Shown piece by piece: positions 16,518 through 26,406 of a DNA stretch of 43,525 bases. The position numbers and the translations under genes are program-made. Every line of letters begins with the position of its first letter. The first letter of the stretch is position 1. The DNA is from Flavobacteriales bacterium (GTDB taxonomy: Bacteria > Bacteroidota > Bacteroidia > NS11-12g > UBA955). Under the pieces are notes generated by a model. That model ran no database searches and was not told the DNA's origin. It saw nothing but the letters and a program-made list of their open reading frames with translations. The stretch is taken from assembly GCA_947447955.1 (NCBI GenBank), contig CANFLS010000021.1, forward strand, positions 1-43,525. The letters run 5' to 3'.

Positions 16518-18517
16518 TCGTATTTTGCCTATTGATTTTCATTTCGCCCCTTGCCTTTTGCCAACCTATTATTGATTCACTCAAAACCATTGAAATACAT
16601 GGTGAAAAAGCTGGGTCATTTGAAGAAAGCAATGGAGCCAAATTGAAGCAAGTTTTAAATTCGAATGAATTTAAAAAGGCAGCATGCTGTACCCTTTCTG
16701 AAAGCTTTGAACTCAGCAATACCGTCGAAATTTCAAATGCAGATGGTGTTTCTGGCATTCGTCAAATTGAAATGATGGGACTCAATGGCAAATATGCTTT
16801 GATGACCCGCGACAATATTCCTCAGCTTGCTGGATTGGCAACTTTAAACGGATTAAACAATATTCCTGGCCCAATGGTTTCAGAAGTGCGTTTAGCCAAA
16901 GGCACAGGCTCTGTCACCTTGGGTTACGAAGGATTGACCGGTGGCATTGATTATGCACTAAAGTCGGCCATAACCGACCCCAAATGGCAATTCAACGCTT
17001 ATCAAAACAACCAAGGGCGTTCAGAAATCAACCTGGTTCAAAAATCTATTGTTTCTAGCAAATTAACCTCTCACAGTTTCTTTCACTTAGGTAAACAATG
17101 GTATCCAACCGACATGAATAACGATGGATATTCAGACATGCCTCAAACCTCAAGGATTTTTGTTGGAAACCAAACAAATTATCAAGGAAAAAATGTAGAG
17201 GGACAATTTGGCGCAACCTATTGGAAGGAACAGAAAGATGCTGGTTCAATGGCAGTTGGAAGCAATCAATTCGACAATACATTCAATAATTTTCACTTTG
17301 TTCAAAATGAAAACCGCTTGGACGTTTTTGCCAAAGTAGGTATTATTCTTGATTCCAATTCGAGCATTGGAAATATCATCAATGTGTCTAACCACCAAAA
17401 TAGAACTTTGTTGAATTTTAGCATCGACCGGAATTATATTGGTAAGGAATCAAAAATCAGTTATTCAGTAGTTTACGAGAATCAAATCAACAAATTATTT
17501 AAGATAAAAACGGGCATTTCTGCCATGGTGAATCAATTCAATGAAGTTCTCTCCGATAATTTATTCGCTACTTCAGCGTCCCTCAATTATCAATTTTCAG
17601 AAAAGCAAATTGGTGCGTTTGGAGAATTGGTTGTAACGGGCAAAAGGATTTCAATGGTGATGGGACTTCGTGAGGATTACCACAATGCATATGGTTTCTT
17701 TTTCACACCGCGCATGCACTCTAAAATCGAGTTCAATAAAAACAACAAGTTGTTTTTACAAGCTGGTTTAGGCCGACGTACCTCTTACGCGCTCATTGAA
17801 AACCTACCACTGTTTATTTCTAACAAGGAAATATTGATTTCAACCAACAATCCTGCATTGCCTTATGGTTTGGCCCAAGAGAAAGGATTTAATGGTGGGA
17901 TTAGTTATTTGCGTAACTTCTTCTTTTTGAATTACCCTAGCACACTGACTGTAAATGTTTTTTCCACCAGGTTTATTCAACAAACGGTAATTGACAGAGA
18001 TGTGAGTTTGCAACAGACTTTGATTCAATCTTATGGGGGACAATTTGCCGGTACTACCAACAGTATTCATGCGGAATGGACCATTCATCCTATTCGAAGA
18101 ATGGAGGTTAAATTGGCTTACAGATATGCAAAAAACTTGCAATGGCTGAATAATAAATTCCAGATTTCACCTTTTCAAAGTGTCCACAGGGGATTATTGG
18201 TAATTGGCTATAAAACAAGAAATAAGTGGCATTTCGATGGTGTTGCGCAAATTAATGGGCCAAAAAGAATTGCTTATTTTTCTGAAACGGAGAATAAATA
18301 CAGTCCTTCTTTTGTGATTGCAAACTTTCAAATCAGAAAGGCCTACGACAATAGTTTTGAGTTTTATGTTGGAATTGAGAATATTGGAAATGTGAAACAG
18401 TCCGATCCTATTTTAAGCATCAAAAATAGCCAAGGAGAAATTTTTGATGCGGCTAATTCTTGGGCGCCAGCCAACGGCATTAATTTTTATACTGGAATTC
18501 GGTTTAGTATAAAGTAA
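16505..18517 (+). CDS. TonB-dependent receptor, putative metal-linked
   Basis: 670 residues: a signal peptide (about 1-19, ending AFCQ), a plug with VSGIRQIEMMGLNGKYALM and GTGSVTLGYEGLTGGIDY, then a beta-barrel to the C-terminus (FYTGIRFSIK). The plug begins KKAACCTLSESFE, a double-cysteine motif of a Bacteroidota receptor group found near HMA genes. There is no N-terminal carboxypeptidase-regulatory-like domain, so it is shorter than many relatives. The coupling to the HMA gene makes copper or other metal-complex uptake or sensing plausible; the substrate is an inference. Confidence 0.88.
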   Translation: MRSLIVFCLLIFISPLAFCQPIIDSLKTIEIHGEKAGSFEESNGAKLKQVLNSNEFKKAACCTLSESFELSNTVEISNADGVSGIRQIEMMGLNGKYALMTRDNIPQLAGLATLNGLNNIPGPMVSEVRLAKGTGSVTLGYEGLTGGIDYALKSAITDPKWQFNAYQNNQGRSEINLVQKSIVSSKLTSHSFFHLGKQWYPTDMNNDGYSDMPQTSRIFVGNQTNYQGKNVEGQFGATYWKEQKDAGSMAVGSNQFDNTFNNFHFVQNENRLDVFAKVGIILDSNSSIGNIINVSNHQNRTLLNFSIDRNYIGKESKISYSVVYENQINKLFKIKTGISAMVNQFNEVLSDNLFATSASLNYQFSEKQIGAFGELVVTGKRISMVMGLREDYHNAYGFFFTPRMHSKIEFNKNNKLFLQAGLGRRTSYALIENLPLFISNKEILISTNNPALPYGLAQEKGFNGGISYLRNFFFLNYPSTLTVNVFSTRFIQQTVIDRDVSLQQTLIQSYGGQFAGTTNSIHAEWTIHPIRRMEVKLAYRYAKNLQWLNNKFQISPFQSVHRGLLVIGYKTRNKWHFDGVAQINGPKRIAYFSETENKYSPSFVIANFQIRKAYDNSFEFYVGIENIGNVKQSDPILSIKNSQGEIFDAANSWAPANGINFYTGIRFSIK

Positions 18518-18519
18518 AC

Positions 18520-18855
18520 TTAAATAATTGGTTTGATGATTTTTTCGAATTGAATTTCTTTATGATACACAAAGTGGTTGGTCCAACTTCTTATAATTTC
18601 AGTTAAATTATTACTGACAACTTTTTTAAATTTGTCAAGTTCTTTGTCATCTAAAGGCTCACAATCATCAACGGTCATCAAAGTTAAATGGCTATAAACC
18701 CCATTTTCAAGTTGAATGATAATTTTTGATTTTCGAGACTGAAATCCCCCGTAAACAACCAAGGGTTGGAAGTCAGAACTTAAGAAAAATACTTCTACGC
18801 CAAAGTATTCGAAGAGGTTTATTTTTTGATTTGTAGTGAATGATTGTTGTGTCAT
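18520..18855 (-). CDS. hypothetical protein (faint DUF4160 resemblance)
   Basis: 111 residues from ATG 18855; a longer frame would need a TTG. No recognised catalytic motif. It has a strand-rich first half (VEVFFLSSD, LVVYGGFQSRKSKIIIQLEN) and a helical second half (DDKELDKFKKVVSNNLTEII) ending in a Trp-containing segment, an order that faintly resembles DUF4160-type small proteins. It has a good Bacteroidota promoter of its own and is convergent with the TonB receptor gene, 2 bp away. Confidence 0.65.
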   Translation of the reverse strand: MTQQSFTTNQKINLFEYFGVEVFFLSSDFQPLVVYGGFQSRKSKIIIQLENGVYSHLTLMTVDDCEPLDDKELDKFKKVVSNNLTEIIRSWTNHFVYHKEIQFEKIIKPII

Positions 18856-18872
18856 ATGATCGCAACTCAAAT

Positions 18873-18902
18873 CAAAAATAAACAAATTGTTTAATTTTTC
18901 AA
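18873..18902 (-). promoter_or_regulatory. Bacteroidota-type promoter of the 111-aa gene
   Basis: On the minus strand a TTG (18902-18900) is followed after exactly 19 bp by TATTTTTG (18880-18873), matching TTG-N19-TAnnTTTG. The ATG lies 17 bp downstream, which supports 18855 as the start. Confidence 0.75.
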
Positions 18903-18960
18903 TACCTCAATTAAAATTTTGTTGAATAAATTTAGAAATGAAACAAAAAATAATTGAAAA

Positions 18961-21900
18961 TTATAACTTTTCGAATCGAATACAATGTTCTTCCATTAAC
19001 GAATTGAACTTGATTAGATAGGTGCCTGATTTTAAATCTTGTACATCTAATTTGATTCCGTTTTCTAGCTTATGGGCATAACCACTTTTAACAATTCCGC
19101 CAGTAATATTTGTTACTTCGAAGTGTATCAATTCAACTTCTGCATCCCATTTGATAGTCAAATAATCTATCACAGGATTAGGATAAATTTGAATTCCCTT
19201 TTTTGTAATTGACGATGTGTTCAAACGGTTTAACACAAAACTTTTGGTGGTTTGACAACTGCATTGGGTTTGGATATTTTGTGCAACCATCTTGACAGAA
19301 AAATTGCCATCTTTTTTGAAGTTTAAGATACTAACGGCATTTACTCCTATTCCATATGCTGAGTCTGAATTTGCTAAATTGTACCAAGTGTATTTGGTAT
19401 TGGCTTCTCCCCCAATTGATTGATTTTGATCAATGGGATTAAACTTATATCCATAATAATAAGTTAGATAATCTGGCTTCCCTACAAAATCGCAGATACT
19501 TGGACTTGCTAACACCTGAATGGTTTTTTGCAAGGTGTCATTGCAACCAAAATTATTTTTCGCAATCAGCTTAATTAGTTTGGTCCCAACTGATGTATAT
19601 ACATATTGGGGATTGGTATCAGTACTTACCTTGTTGTTTTCGCCCAAATACCAAACGTATTTGATACTTCCCGAATCATTTTTAGAGATGTTTTGAAAAT
19701 CAATTTGATTCCCAAAACAGATTGTCGATTTTACATTATAATTGGCAACAGGAGAATAATTTACCCAAACTATTTTCTCCAAACTTGAACTGCATTGTTC
19801 AATATTTGAAGTGAGTTTTATTTTCTTGTATCCGGCTTTTTTGAAAACATGACTAAAAAGGGAATCCTTGATTTCTAAAGTTGCCGAAGTATCCGAAAAA
19901 CTCCAAATCATTTTGGCAAATTTGGGTGATGAATTATTTTGAATTACTGCCCTTTGGTTTTGGCAAATTTTTCCAATTTGGAAATCTGCTTTTGGCAATT
20001 CAACTACTTTTACTGTGTCAGAATAAACCATTTCGAAATTTTGCGGACTCAATATTACCGTTAACTTTACAATATAAGTTCCAGGTTTCTTGTATCGAAA
20101 CTTCGGCGATTTCACAATGCTTGTATCTGATTGAATTCCTGTTCCAAAATCCCAATGATACCGATAGCTTTTCCATGAAATTTTAGAGAGATTGATAAAA
20201 CTCAGGGTATCGCCTAAGCAAATGGATTTATTCATTTTAAACAACAATTGTTGCTTAGGATAAATATAAATTTTACGAAGGATGATGGTGTCGCAACCTG
20301 CAACCAAATCACTGATTTTCAATTTAATGAGTAACAAACTATCGCAATAGCTTGAATCGTTGCATGTAAATTTCAATGAGAAATCTTGATTTGTTGTAGG
20401 AGCAAAAATGGTAGTTCCTGATAAATTCTTACCGCCTAAAGAAACGGCTTGACAAGTTACAAACCATTTTTTTGTTTTGCCATAATCGGCATTTGTGTAT
20501 TTTGTTGGGGATGATAATTGATAACTTGCCTCTTGATTTAAGAGCAAGCTATCGGTGGCAGTGGTTTGGTTATACACTGGGCCATTCGTAATTGCAACTG
20601 GTGTTAAAACACTGCCAGTTGGTCCCACAATGATATTTTTAAAAATAGATAGGGTATCATTTTTTAAATTGTCGTCGTAATTTTTTAAGTTGATTCTAAT
20701 TTTTCCTTTTTGGCTGATTTTGATTTTTCGGGTAAAGAAAAAACGAATAGAATCTTTGGGTGAAATGCTATCAGCACAATTTTCTGTAAATGTATCTTTG
20801 AGAAAACAAAGCTCCATTTTGAATCCCCTTACAACTGTATTGTAGGTATTATATATGGTTGCCCCTATTTTAATTTCAGAACCGCTACAAATTGCGGTTG
20901 CTGTAGAATCAATGATTCTGGTTAAGTTCAAATCCAAAATATTGTTTTCTAAGGCACCGCAATCACTCTTAGGCGTTGATCTGAGGGTGTTTACAAAATC
21001 TTCAATCATGGTAGAATCTGTATCTACAATATTTTGCAATTCTGAACTGCTTGATATGAACCCATTGTTGGTTGGACTATTGAAACTTGGAGCCACACTC
21101 AATTCAAACTTGCTAACCTTTGACCATTTTAAATAATCTTTCACACTAGTAAATGAATCCTTTAAAATTCTAAAATTGCTATTTGCGGCTTTGATCCAAT
21201 AGTTATTTTGATCTAAACTCTTGAGCAAATTACATTTTTCAATATAAACTGGATTTGCGGTGTTGGGCAATTCCGCATCAATGATGTTTCCCAAAATGGA
21301 AACCTTTCCAATTGTATTAATATTTATCCCGGTAAATTTATTTACACTCGAGTTTCCCCTAAAATAAATGGTATTTTGATGGATTTTCTTAATGGAAGTT
21401 GTGTCATCTTGAAGGTATGAAAAATCACTAATAGCACAATGCAATGCGCCACCAAAATTATTACTAATGATATTAGAAAAAACATTGAATTTATAACCAT
21501 TATATGTAAGCAATGCTGTGAATATTGAGTTTTTAGAAGTACCAACTACTTCATTGTTTCTAATAGAGTTTCCTAAAAGAATTGAAGTTTCATTTTTAAA
21601 GAAAACTGCAGATTTTAAAGGATAAGTATAGCAATAAATTCCAGTAAATTTAAACTGCGTTTTATTTGAATCAATTGAATTGTTTTTCACTAAGGATGAA
21701 ACTTCATTTGAGTTGTCAGAATAGTAAGCTGAAATGAAAAAATCATCAATACCTGTTCCATTTGAGGTATCAGCAGTACCAAATACATTTTTATTGATTC
21801 TGTTTGAAATAATTGAAACCCTCCTGTAACTCTGAACTGAAATACCTGCTCCATATCCTCCTTCGCCAATGTTTTGAGTTATAATATTGTTTGAAATTTT

Positions 21901-22968
21901 AGTGTAACCTGTTGTAGAAATTCTGATTCCCCAAAATCTTTGTAAATATGCATTTCTAAAAATTACATTTCCAGAAACACTAAGTTCCTTCTTGATTATT
22001 TTTCCAAGATAGCCGTTTATATCTTCTTTTAAACCATCGAGGTCAATCCCAACAAAATAATTTAATTTATATGTAGTTGGATTTTTGTAAGGGATATCAT
22101 GAATGTTATTATCCGTGATAATGCAATTGGTTTTTATTATATAACAACGACCTATTGAAATCCCATACATGAAATTTGGTACTTGAGATTGATTGCTTGC
22201 ATTGGTCCTTGATATGTTGTTATTACTAATACTGTCATCAATTAAAATAGACATAGTGATAGCCTTGCTGTAAAAGTTCTGTATTTCATTCTTTTCAATA
22301 CGCATACCATTGCTTGAATCACCATAAGAATGTTCAACAAATATTCCATTTGCAGGCCCAGGTGAATTAGAACCCGTGGCAATCATTTTATTGTTGATTA
22401 TTTTTAATGCCCTTGCATTAAAACCTTTAGGAACAAAGGTAGATTGAATTGGATTAATCGCTGCTTCAATATAAGCCGTTCTATAGGTTGCATTTAAAAT
22501 ATTTGGAAGCGAAAATATACAATTTTCAATGATATTGTAATTGGAGTTTTTTGTTAATCGAATATTTTTAGCATAGGTTGAATTTGAGGTATTTAAAAAA
22601 GTTAAATTTGTTATTTTACAATTGCTTACACTGTAAAGCAATAATACTTCATACACACTTTTCGCTGTAAATGATTTTCCATTCCCATCTATCAACAAGG
22701 AATATTTTGAGCGGCCCCAATAGTTTACGGTATCAACGCCTTTTAGAGTAACCCTACCTGTATCTGTCAAATCGGCTATAACTGTAATTTTAACATTCCC
22801 AGATACACCATTTTGGTTGTATGCTTTTGCAAACTCAGACCATGAAATGAAATTCGTAGCTGTTGCCGTGGTGCCGCCTATTGTATAATTTCCGGATAAT
22901 TGACCATTTACCTCTTTTTGAAAACAAAAACACAATAGAATCCATATAAATATCTTCATTTTCAACAT
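18961..22968 (-). CDS. T9SS-secreted surface protein with parallel beta-helix, PKD domains and C-terminal sorting domain
   Basis: 1335 residues. Signal peptide at 1-22 (ends VNGQ). Residues ~100-620 hold repeated short Asn-rich segments typical of right-handed beta-helix proteins (IIENCIF, RIEKNEIQNF, ISNNIITQN). About 690-780 resembles a CARDB-like domain. Three PKD-type modules follow at roughly 940-1180 (YHWDFGTGIQSD, IWSFSDTSATL, VWYLGENNKVS). The last ~80 residues are a T9SS type A sorting domain (IQIYPNPVIDYLTIKW ... LKSGTYLIKF). It is predicted to be exported, processed and attached to or released from the cell surface. ATG 22959 is an equally good start. Its ligand is unknown. Confidence 0.88.
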   Translation of the reverse strand: MLKMKIFIWILLCFCFQKEVNGQLSGNYTIGGTTATATNFISWSEFAKAYNQNGVSGNVKITVIADLTDTGRVTLKGVDTVNYWGRSKYSLLIDGNGKSFTAKSVYEVLLLYSVSNCKITNLTFLNTSNSTYAKNIRLTKNSNYNIIENCIFSLPNILNATYRTAYIEAAINPIQSTFVPKGFNARALKIINNKMIATGSNSPGPANGIFVEHSYGDSSNGMRIEKNEIQNFYSKAITMSILIDDSISNNNISRTNASNQSQVPNFMYGISIGRCYIIKTNCIITDNNIHDIPYKNPTTYKLNYFVGIDLDGLKEDINGYLGKIIKKELSVSGNVIFRNAYLQRFWGIRISTTGYTKISNNIITQNIGEGGYGAGISVQSYRRVSIISNRINKNVFGTADTSNGTGIDDFFISAYYSDNSNEVSSLVKNNSIDSNKTQFKFTGIYCYTYPLKSAVFFKNETSILLGNSIRNNEVVGTSKNSIFTALLTYNGYKFNVFSNIISNNFGGALHCAISDFSYLQDDTTSIKKIHQNTIYFRGNSSVNKFTGININTIGKVSILGNIIDAELPNTANPVYIEKCNLLKSLDQNNYWIKAANSNFRILKDSFTSVKDYLKWSKVSKFELSVAPSFNSPTNNGFISSSSELQNIVDTDSTMIEDFVNTLRSTPKSDCGALENNILDLNLTRIIDSTATAICSGSEIKIGATIYNTYNTVVRGFKMELCFLKDTFTENCADSISPKDSIRFFFTRKIKISQKGKIRINLKNYDDNLKNDTLSIFKNIIVGPTGSVLTPVAITNGPVYNQTTATDSLLLNQEASYQLSSPTKYTNADYGKTKKWFVTCQAVSLGGKNLSGTTIFAPTTNQDFSLKFTCNDSSYCDSLLLIKLKISDLVAGCDTIILRKIYIYPKQQLLFKMNKSICLGDTLSFINLSKISWKSYRYHWDFGTGIQSDTSIVKSPKFRYKKPGTYIVKLTVILSPQNFEMVYSDTVKVVELPKADFQIGKICQNQRAVIQNNSSPKFAKMIWSFSDTSATLEIKDSLFSHVFKKAGYKKIKLTSNIEQCSSSLEKIVWVNYSPVANYNVKSTICFGNQIDFQNISKNDSGSIKYVWYLGENNKVSTDTNPQYVYTSVGTKLIKLIAKNNFGCNDTLQKTIQVLASPSICDFVGKPDYLTYYYGYKFNPIDQNQSIGGEANTKYTWYNLANSDSAYGIGVNAVSILNFKKDGNFSVKMVAQNIQTQCSCQTTKSFVLNRLNTSSITKKGIQIYPNPVIDYLTIKWDAEVELIHFEVTNITGGIVKSGYAHKLENGIKLDVQDLKSGTYLIKFNSLMEEHCIRFEKL

Positions 22969-23005
22969 GTTAACAAATATGCTGAAAATAAGTTAGATAA
23001 AAAAA

Positions 23006-23764
23006 TTAATCGAATTTTTGCTGAATGTATTCAGATATAGCTTTATATAATGTCTCTTCCGAAGTCAACTGTTTCAACATAATTGAATGCTCTAATAATG
23101 TGTTTTCATCGTGGCGCTTGGCTGGACCCGTTTGGCAATCCTTGGGATTTCCAATCGCTACCTTTTCTATAGTTTGTTGAATGATGGGCAATAGAAAATC
23201 AAATTTCAACGATTCATTTTCTTTGATAACCTCATTGGCGCCAATAAAACACGCGTTCACGAAATTGTTCGAAAACACAGCCGCCAAATGAAGCTGCTTT
23301 CTATTTTGGGAATTCAAAACATGAAACTCTTTATTCAATTCACCACATAGATTTGAAAGGATTTCAAAGACATACTCATTTGAGTATTCTATAAATACTG
23401 GCACTTTATTCCAATCAATTGATGTATTTCCAGAAAAACTATACAATGGATACCAAACACCGCAATTGCTAATTGTACTCAATGTTTCTAAAGAAACACT
23501 CCCACTGCAATAGATTTTAACCACATCGGGATTCTCAACTTGATGAATTACACTGGCAATTTCATCATCCTTGGTGGTGACAAATAAAACATCACCCTTT
23601 TTTAATATTAAGTTTATAGCGCTTTTGCGATAAATGTCAATCCCAGCAATTGAAATGCTTTGATCCGTGAATATCCCTCCAAAATTTATACTGTTTTGAA
23701 TGAAATACTCCGACAAATGTTTGCCTAAGTTTCCATATCCAACAACATAAATTTTAGAAATCAT
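23006..23764 (-). CDS. Rossmann-like / DUF2520 domain protein
   Basis: 252 residues. An N-terminal NAD(P)-binding Rossmann segment (IYVVGYGNLGKHLSEYF, GxGxxG) is followed by DVLFVTTKDDEIASV and, in the second half, a DUF2520 domain with KQLHLAAVFSNNFVNACF and GPAKRHDENTL. This resembles F420/NADP-oxidoreductase-like and ProC-like dehydrogenases; the substrate is unknown. Its ATG overlaps the ccmF stop by 4 nt. Confidence 0.85.
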   Translation of the reverse strand: MISKIYVVGYGNLGKHLSEYFIQNSINFGGIFTDQSISIAGIDIYRKSAINLILKKGDVLFVTTKDDEIASVIHQVENPDVVKIYCSGSVSLETLSTISNCGVWYPLYSFSGNTSIDWNKVPVFIEYSNEYVFEILSNLCGELNKEFHVLNSQNRKQLHLAAVFSNNFVNACFIGANEVIKENESLKFDFLLPIIQQTIEKVAIGNPKDCQTGPAKRHDENTLLEHSIMLKQLTSEETLYKAISEYIQQKFD

Positions 23765-26406
23765 GCCTTTGCCAAATTTCTCTGAATTTTAATCCGATTC
23801 AACACTGCAACACAGAAACCAATCAACATGATAATGGTACCGGCCCATACCAAATTGATCCAAGGAAATTGAATGATTTTCAGTACAATATAATCTTTCA
23901 CAGGAGTTTTTTCACCCGACTGAATGCTAAACTCAATATTCTGTTTAGAAGGATCTGGATCTAAAATTTTGATATTCTGAATCATCAACATCAAACCAAG
24001 TTCATTGTTGTCAGCCGGATTTGATTCAAAGGCACCCGACTCTTGATTGATTCGGAACTCCGGGTAAATGGTAGTCGTATCGCCCAAACGATCAGCAACA
24101 ACCGTCAATCGCAATACAACACCTAAGTTAGAACTAAAACGTTCTATGTCCCTCAATGTCATTTTTGTTTTGCCTGATTCTGTTGTAAACGACTCTCCTA
24201 CTTTTACTTCTGAGGTTTTAAAGCCACTGTAAGGTTCAACCTTATCCATGCCACTTTCGTAGTTTACGTGTGTAAAAACATCGTTCGACAAGTAATGCTT
24301 GGTAGAAGGCTCAGCCAACAATCCCATTTTAGGGTTGTTCTGGGTTTTAGGAGTTAAATAAAATGAATCTTTGGTTTGGCTATTCACAAACAATACATGG
24401 AAATATTTGTCAATTGAATCTTTTCCAGCACCCACAATTTTATGGGTGTAATTGGCAGTATAATTCCCAACGGTAATAGGTTTGTTCTTATACAATATTC
24501 TATTTTCACGGTTAAACGCCATTCCCTTTGTATCGGTTTGGCCTTTTTCATTGGTTTCGGGAGCCATATCTATTCCCTCATTAGAACGGGTAAGGATTTT
24601 TTGATTTACAGACGAAACCAAAACACCCACTAACAATACACCAAATCCAACGTGAGAGATACTCGCTCCCCAAGTAATTACCTTTGATTTTGCGCTACTT
24701 CTCACATATAACAGGTTTGCAACAATTACCCAAATGGCTAAGAATAAGAAGATGATAAAGTTTACACCTTCAATCTTAAAGCTCAGATTAATCAAAAAGG
24801 TTAAAATCAACGACACTGAAAATGTAATAATTACATGCTTCAATATCAATTTCTTATCTGATTCTCTATAACTAAAATATTGACCAATAGCCATCAATGC
24901 CATAATTGGCATTGCCATCCACAATTGAACGCGGTTATAATCGGCTGCTACCGGTATCCCTGTCTTGTATCCAAATAATTTATTAAACACAGGAATACTT
25001 GTTCCGGAGAAAACTTGAATCAAGCTTAATATCAAAAACATAGAGCCCATGAACATCCAAAACTCTCTTGACGACAAATGCTCATCGCCCAATGCTGTTT
25101 TAGTTCTTTTGTACAATCGAAAGATAAACAAAACAATGATAGCGAGAAATACGATGATACCGCCATTTTTAACAACACCATGAAATACAGTGCTTAACGT
25201 TGATTTGTCCGTAGGAATGATGTAAGACAAACCAATGACAACAACCACCACAATAAATGCAATTGTTAGCATGTTGTTTTGGCTTTTCTCGCTTGAGAAG
25301 GTTGAAACCAAACTCAAATAAATAAAGCCCAACAAGAATATCAATAGTTGACCGGATAATCCCAAATCCGTAAATGAATGCACACTGGCTTCACCCAAAA
25401 TTCCACTTCTGGTTAAGAAGGTTGCATACAAGACCAACCAAAACGACAATTGCACCAATAAATGCGATGTAAATATGTGTCGGCCTGTATTTTTTGAAAT
25501 CAATAACAAATGCACTGCGGCAGCCATAATTAACCACGGCAACAACGATGCATTTTCAACTGGATCCCAAGCCCAATATCCGCCAAACGACAAACTTTCG
25601 TATGCCCAAAAACCACCCATGATGATTCCGGTACCTAAAATTCCAACACAAACCAATCCCCATATCAAAGCAGGATTAATCCAACTTCTATCTTCTTTGC
25701 GCCATAAGCCCGCAATAGAATAAGCAAACGGCACAATGGCAAGTGAGAATCCCAAGAACAAAGTTGGAGGGTGAATGACCATCCAATAATTTTGCAAGAG
25801 CTGATTCAAACCGTTTCCATCGGTAAATACCTTTAAATAATTCCCAACACCCAACTGTCCCAAAATAGGAATTTGTAAAAAATCCGGACGTTGTTCTCTA
25901 AGTAAATCGAAAGGACTACTTCCAATTTTAAAGTCCCCCAAATGGAAGCCTACCAACATTGAGCTCAATGCAATTTGTGCAAAGGCAACCACGGCCATGG
26001 TACTTCTTTCCCATTTTCCAGAAACCCTAATGAGTATCATTCCAATTATTGAATTCCAAAACAGCCATAACAAAAAGCTGCCCTCTTGTCCTTCCCAGAA
26101 ACATGAAATCATGTAATAAACAGGAAGTGATTTGCTGCTATGTCGCCAAGCGTAATAGTATTCAAACCTATGGTTGAAGATAATTGCAAACAAGATTACA
26201 AAAACGGCAACTACCGAAAAGGCATGTATATAAAAGGAAGTTCTTGCTAATTTAGATTCACTTACGATTTGATTTCGCTCTGATCTAAAGTAAAAAACAG
26301 CCGATAAAATGGCTGTAACGAACATAAGTACAGAAAAAAATTGGCCTAAGTTACCTAGCCAAAGCCATTCTCCTACGAACGAAATGATTTCAGGTTTTGT
26401 TTGCAT
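23761..26406 (-). CDS. ccmF: cytochrome c maturation protein CcmF (haem lyase)
   Basis: Integral membrane protein that transfers haem from CcmE to apocytochrome c. The N-terminal part has about 12 transmembrane helices. The tryptophan-rich WWD motif is at ~275-291 (GGYWAWDPVENASLLPW), and the conserved haem-ligand region WMVIHPPTLFLGF contains His212. At 881 residues it is longer than the ~650-residue proteobacterial form because of an extended periplasmic region (~600-850) before a last helix. Its start abuts the ccmE stop, and the order ccmC-D-E-F is intact. Confidence 0.94.
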   Translation of the reverse strand: MQTKPEIISFVGEWLWLGNLGQFFSVLMFVTAILSAVFYFRSERNQIVSESKLARTSFYIHAFSVVAVFVILFAIIFNHRFEYYYAWRHSSKSLPVYYMISCFWEGQEGSFLLWLFWNSIIGMILIRVSGKWERSTMAVVAFAQIALSSMLVGFHLGDFKIGSSPFDLLREQRPDFLQIPILGQLGVGNYLKVFTDGNGLNQLLQNYWMVIHPPTLFLGFSLAIVPFAYSIAGLWRKEDRSWINPALIWGLVCVGILGTGIIMGGFWAYESLSFGGYWAWDPVENASLLPWLIMAAAVHLLLISKNTGRHIFTSHLLVQLSFWLVLYATFLTRSGILGEASVHSFTDLGLSGQLLIFLLGFIYLSLVSTFSSEKSQNNMLTIAFIVVVVVIGLSYIIPTDKSTLSTVFHGVVKNGGIIVFLAIIVLFIFRLYKRTKTALGDEHLSSREFWMFMGSMFLILSLIQVFSGTSIPVFNKLFGYKTGIPVAADYNRVQLWMAMPIMALMAIGQYFSYRESDKKLILKHVIITFSVSLILTFLINLSFKIEGVNFIIFLFLAIWVIVANLLYVRSSAKSKVITWGASISHVGFGVLLVGVLVSSVNQKILTRSNEGIDMAPETNEKGQTDTKGMAFNRENRILYKNKPITVGNYTANYTHKIVGAGKDSIDKYFHVLFVNSQTKDSFYLTPKTQNNPKMGLLAEPSTKHYLSNDVFTHVNYESGMDKVEPYSGFKTSEVKVGESFTTESGKTKMTLRDIERFSSNLGVVLRLTVVADRLGDTTTIYPEFRINQESGAFESNPADNNELGLMLMIQNIKILDPDPSKQNIEFSIQSGEKTPVKDYIVLKIIQFPWINLVWAGTIIMLIGFCVAVLNRIKIQRNLAKA

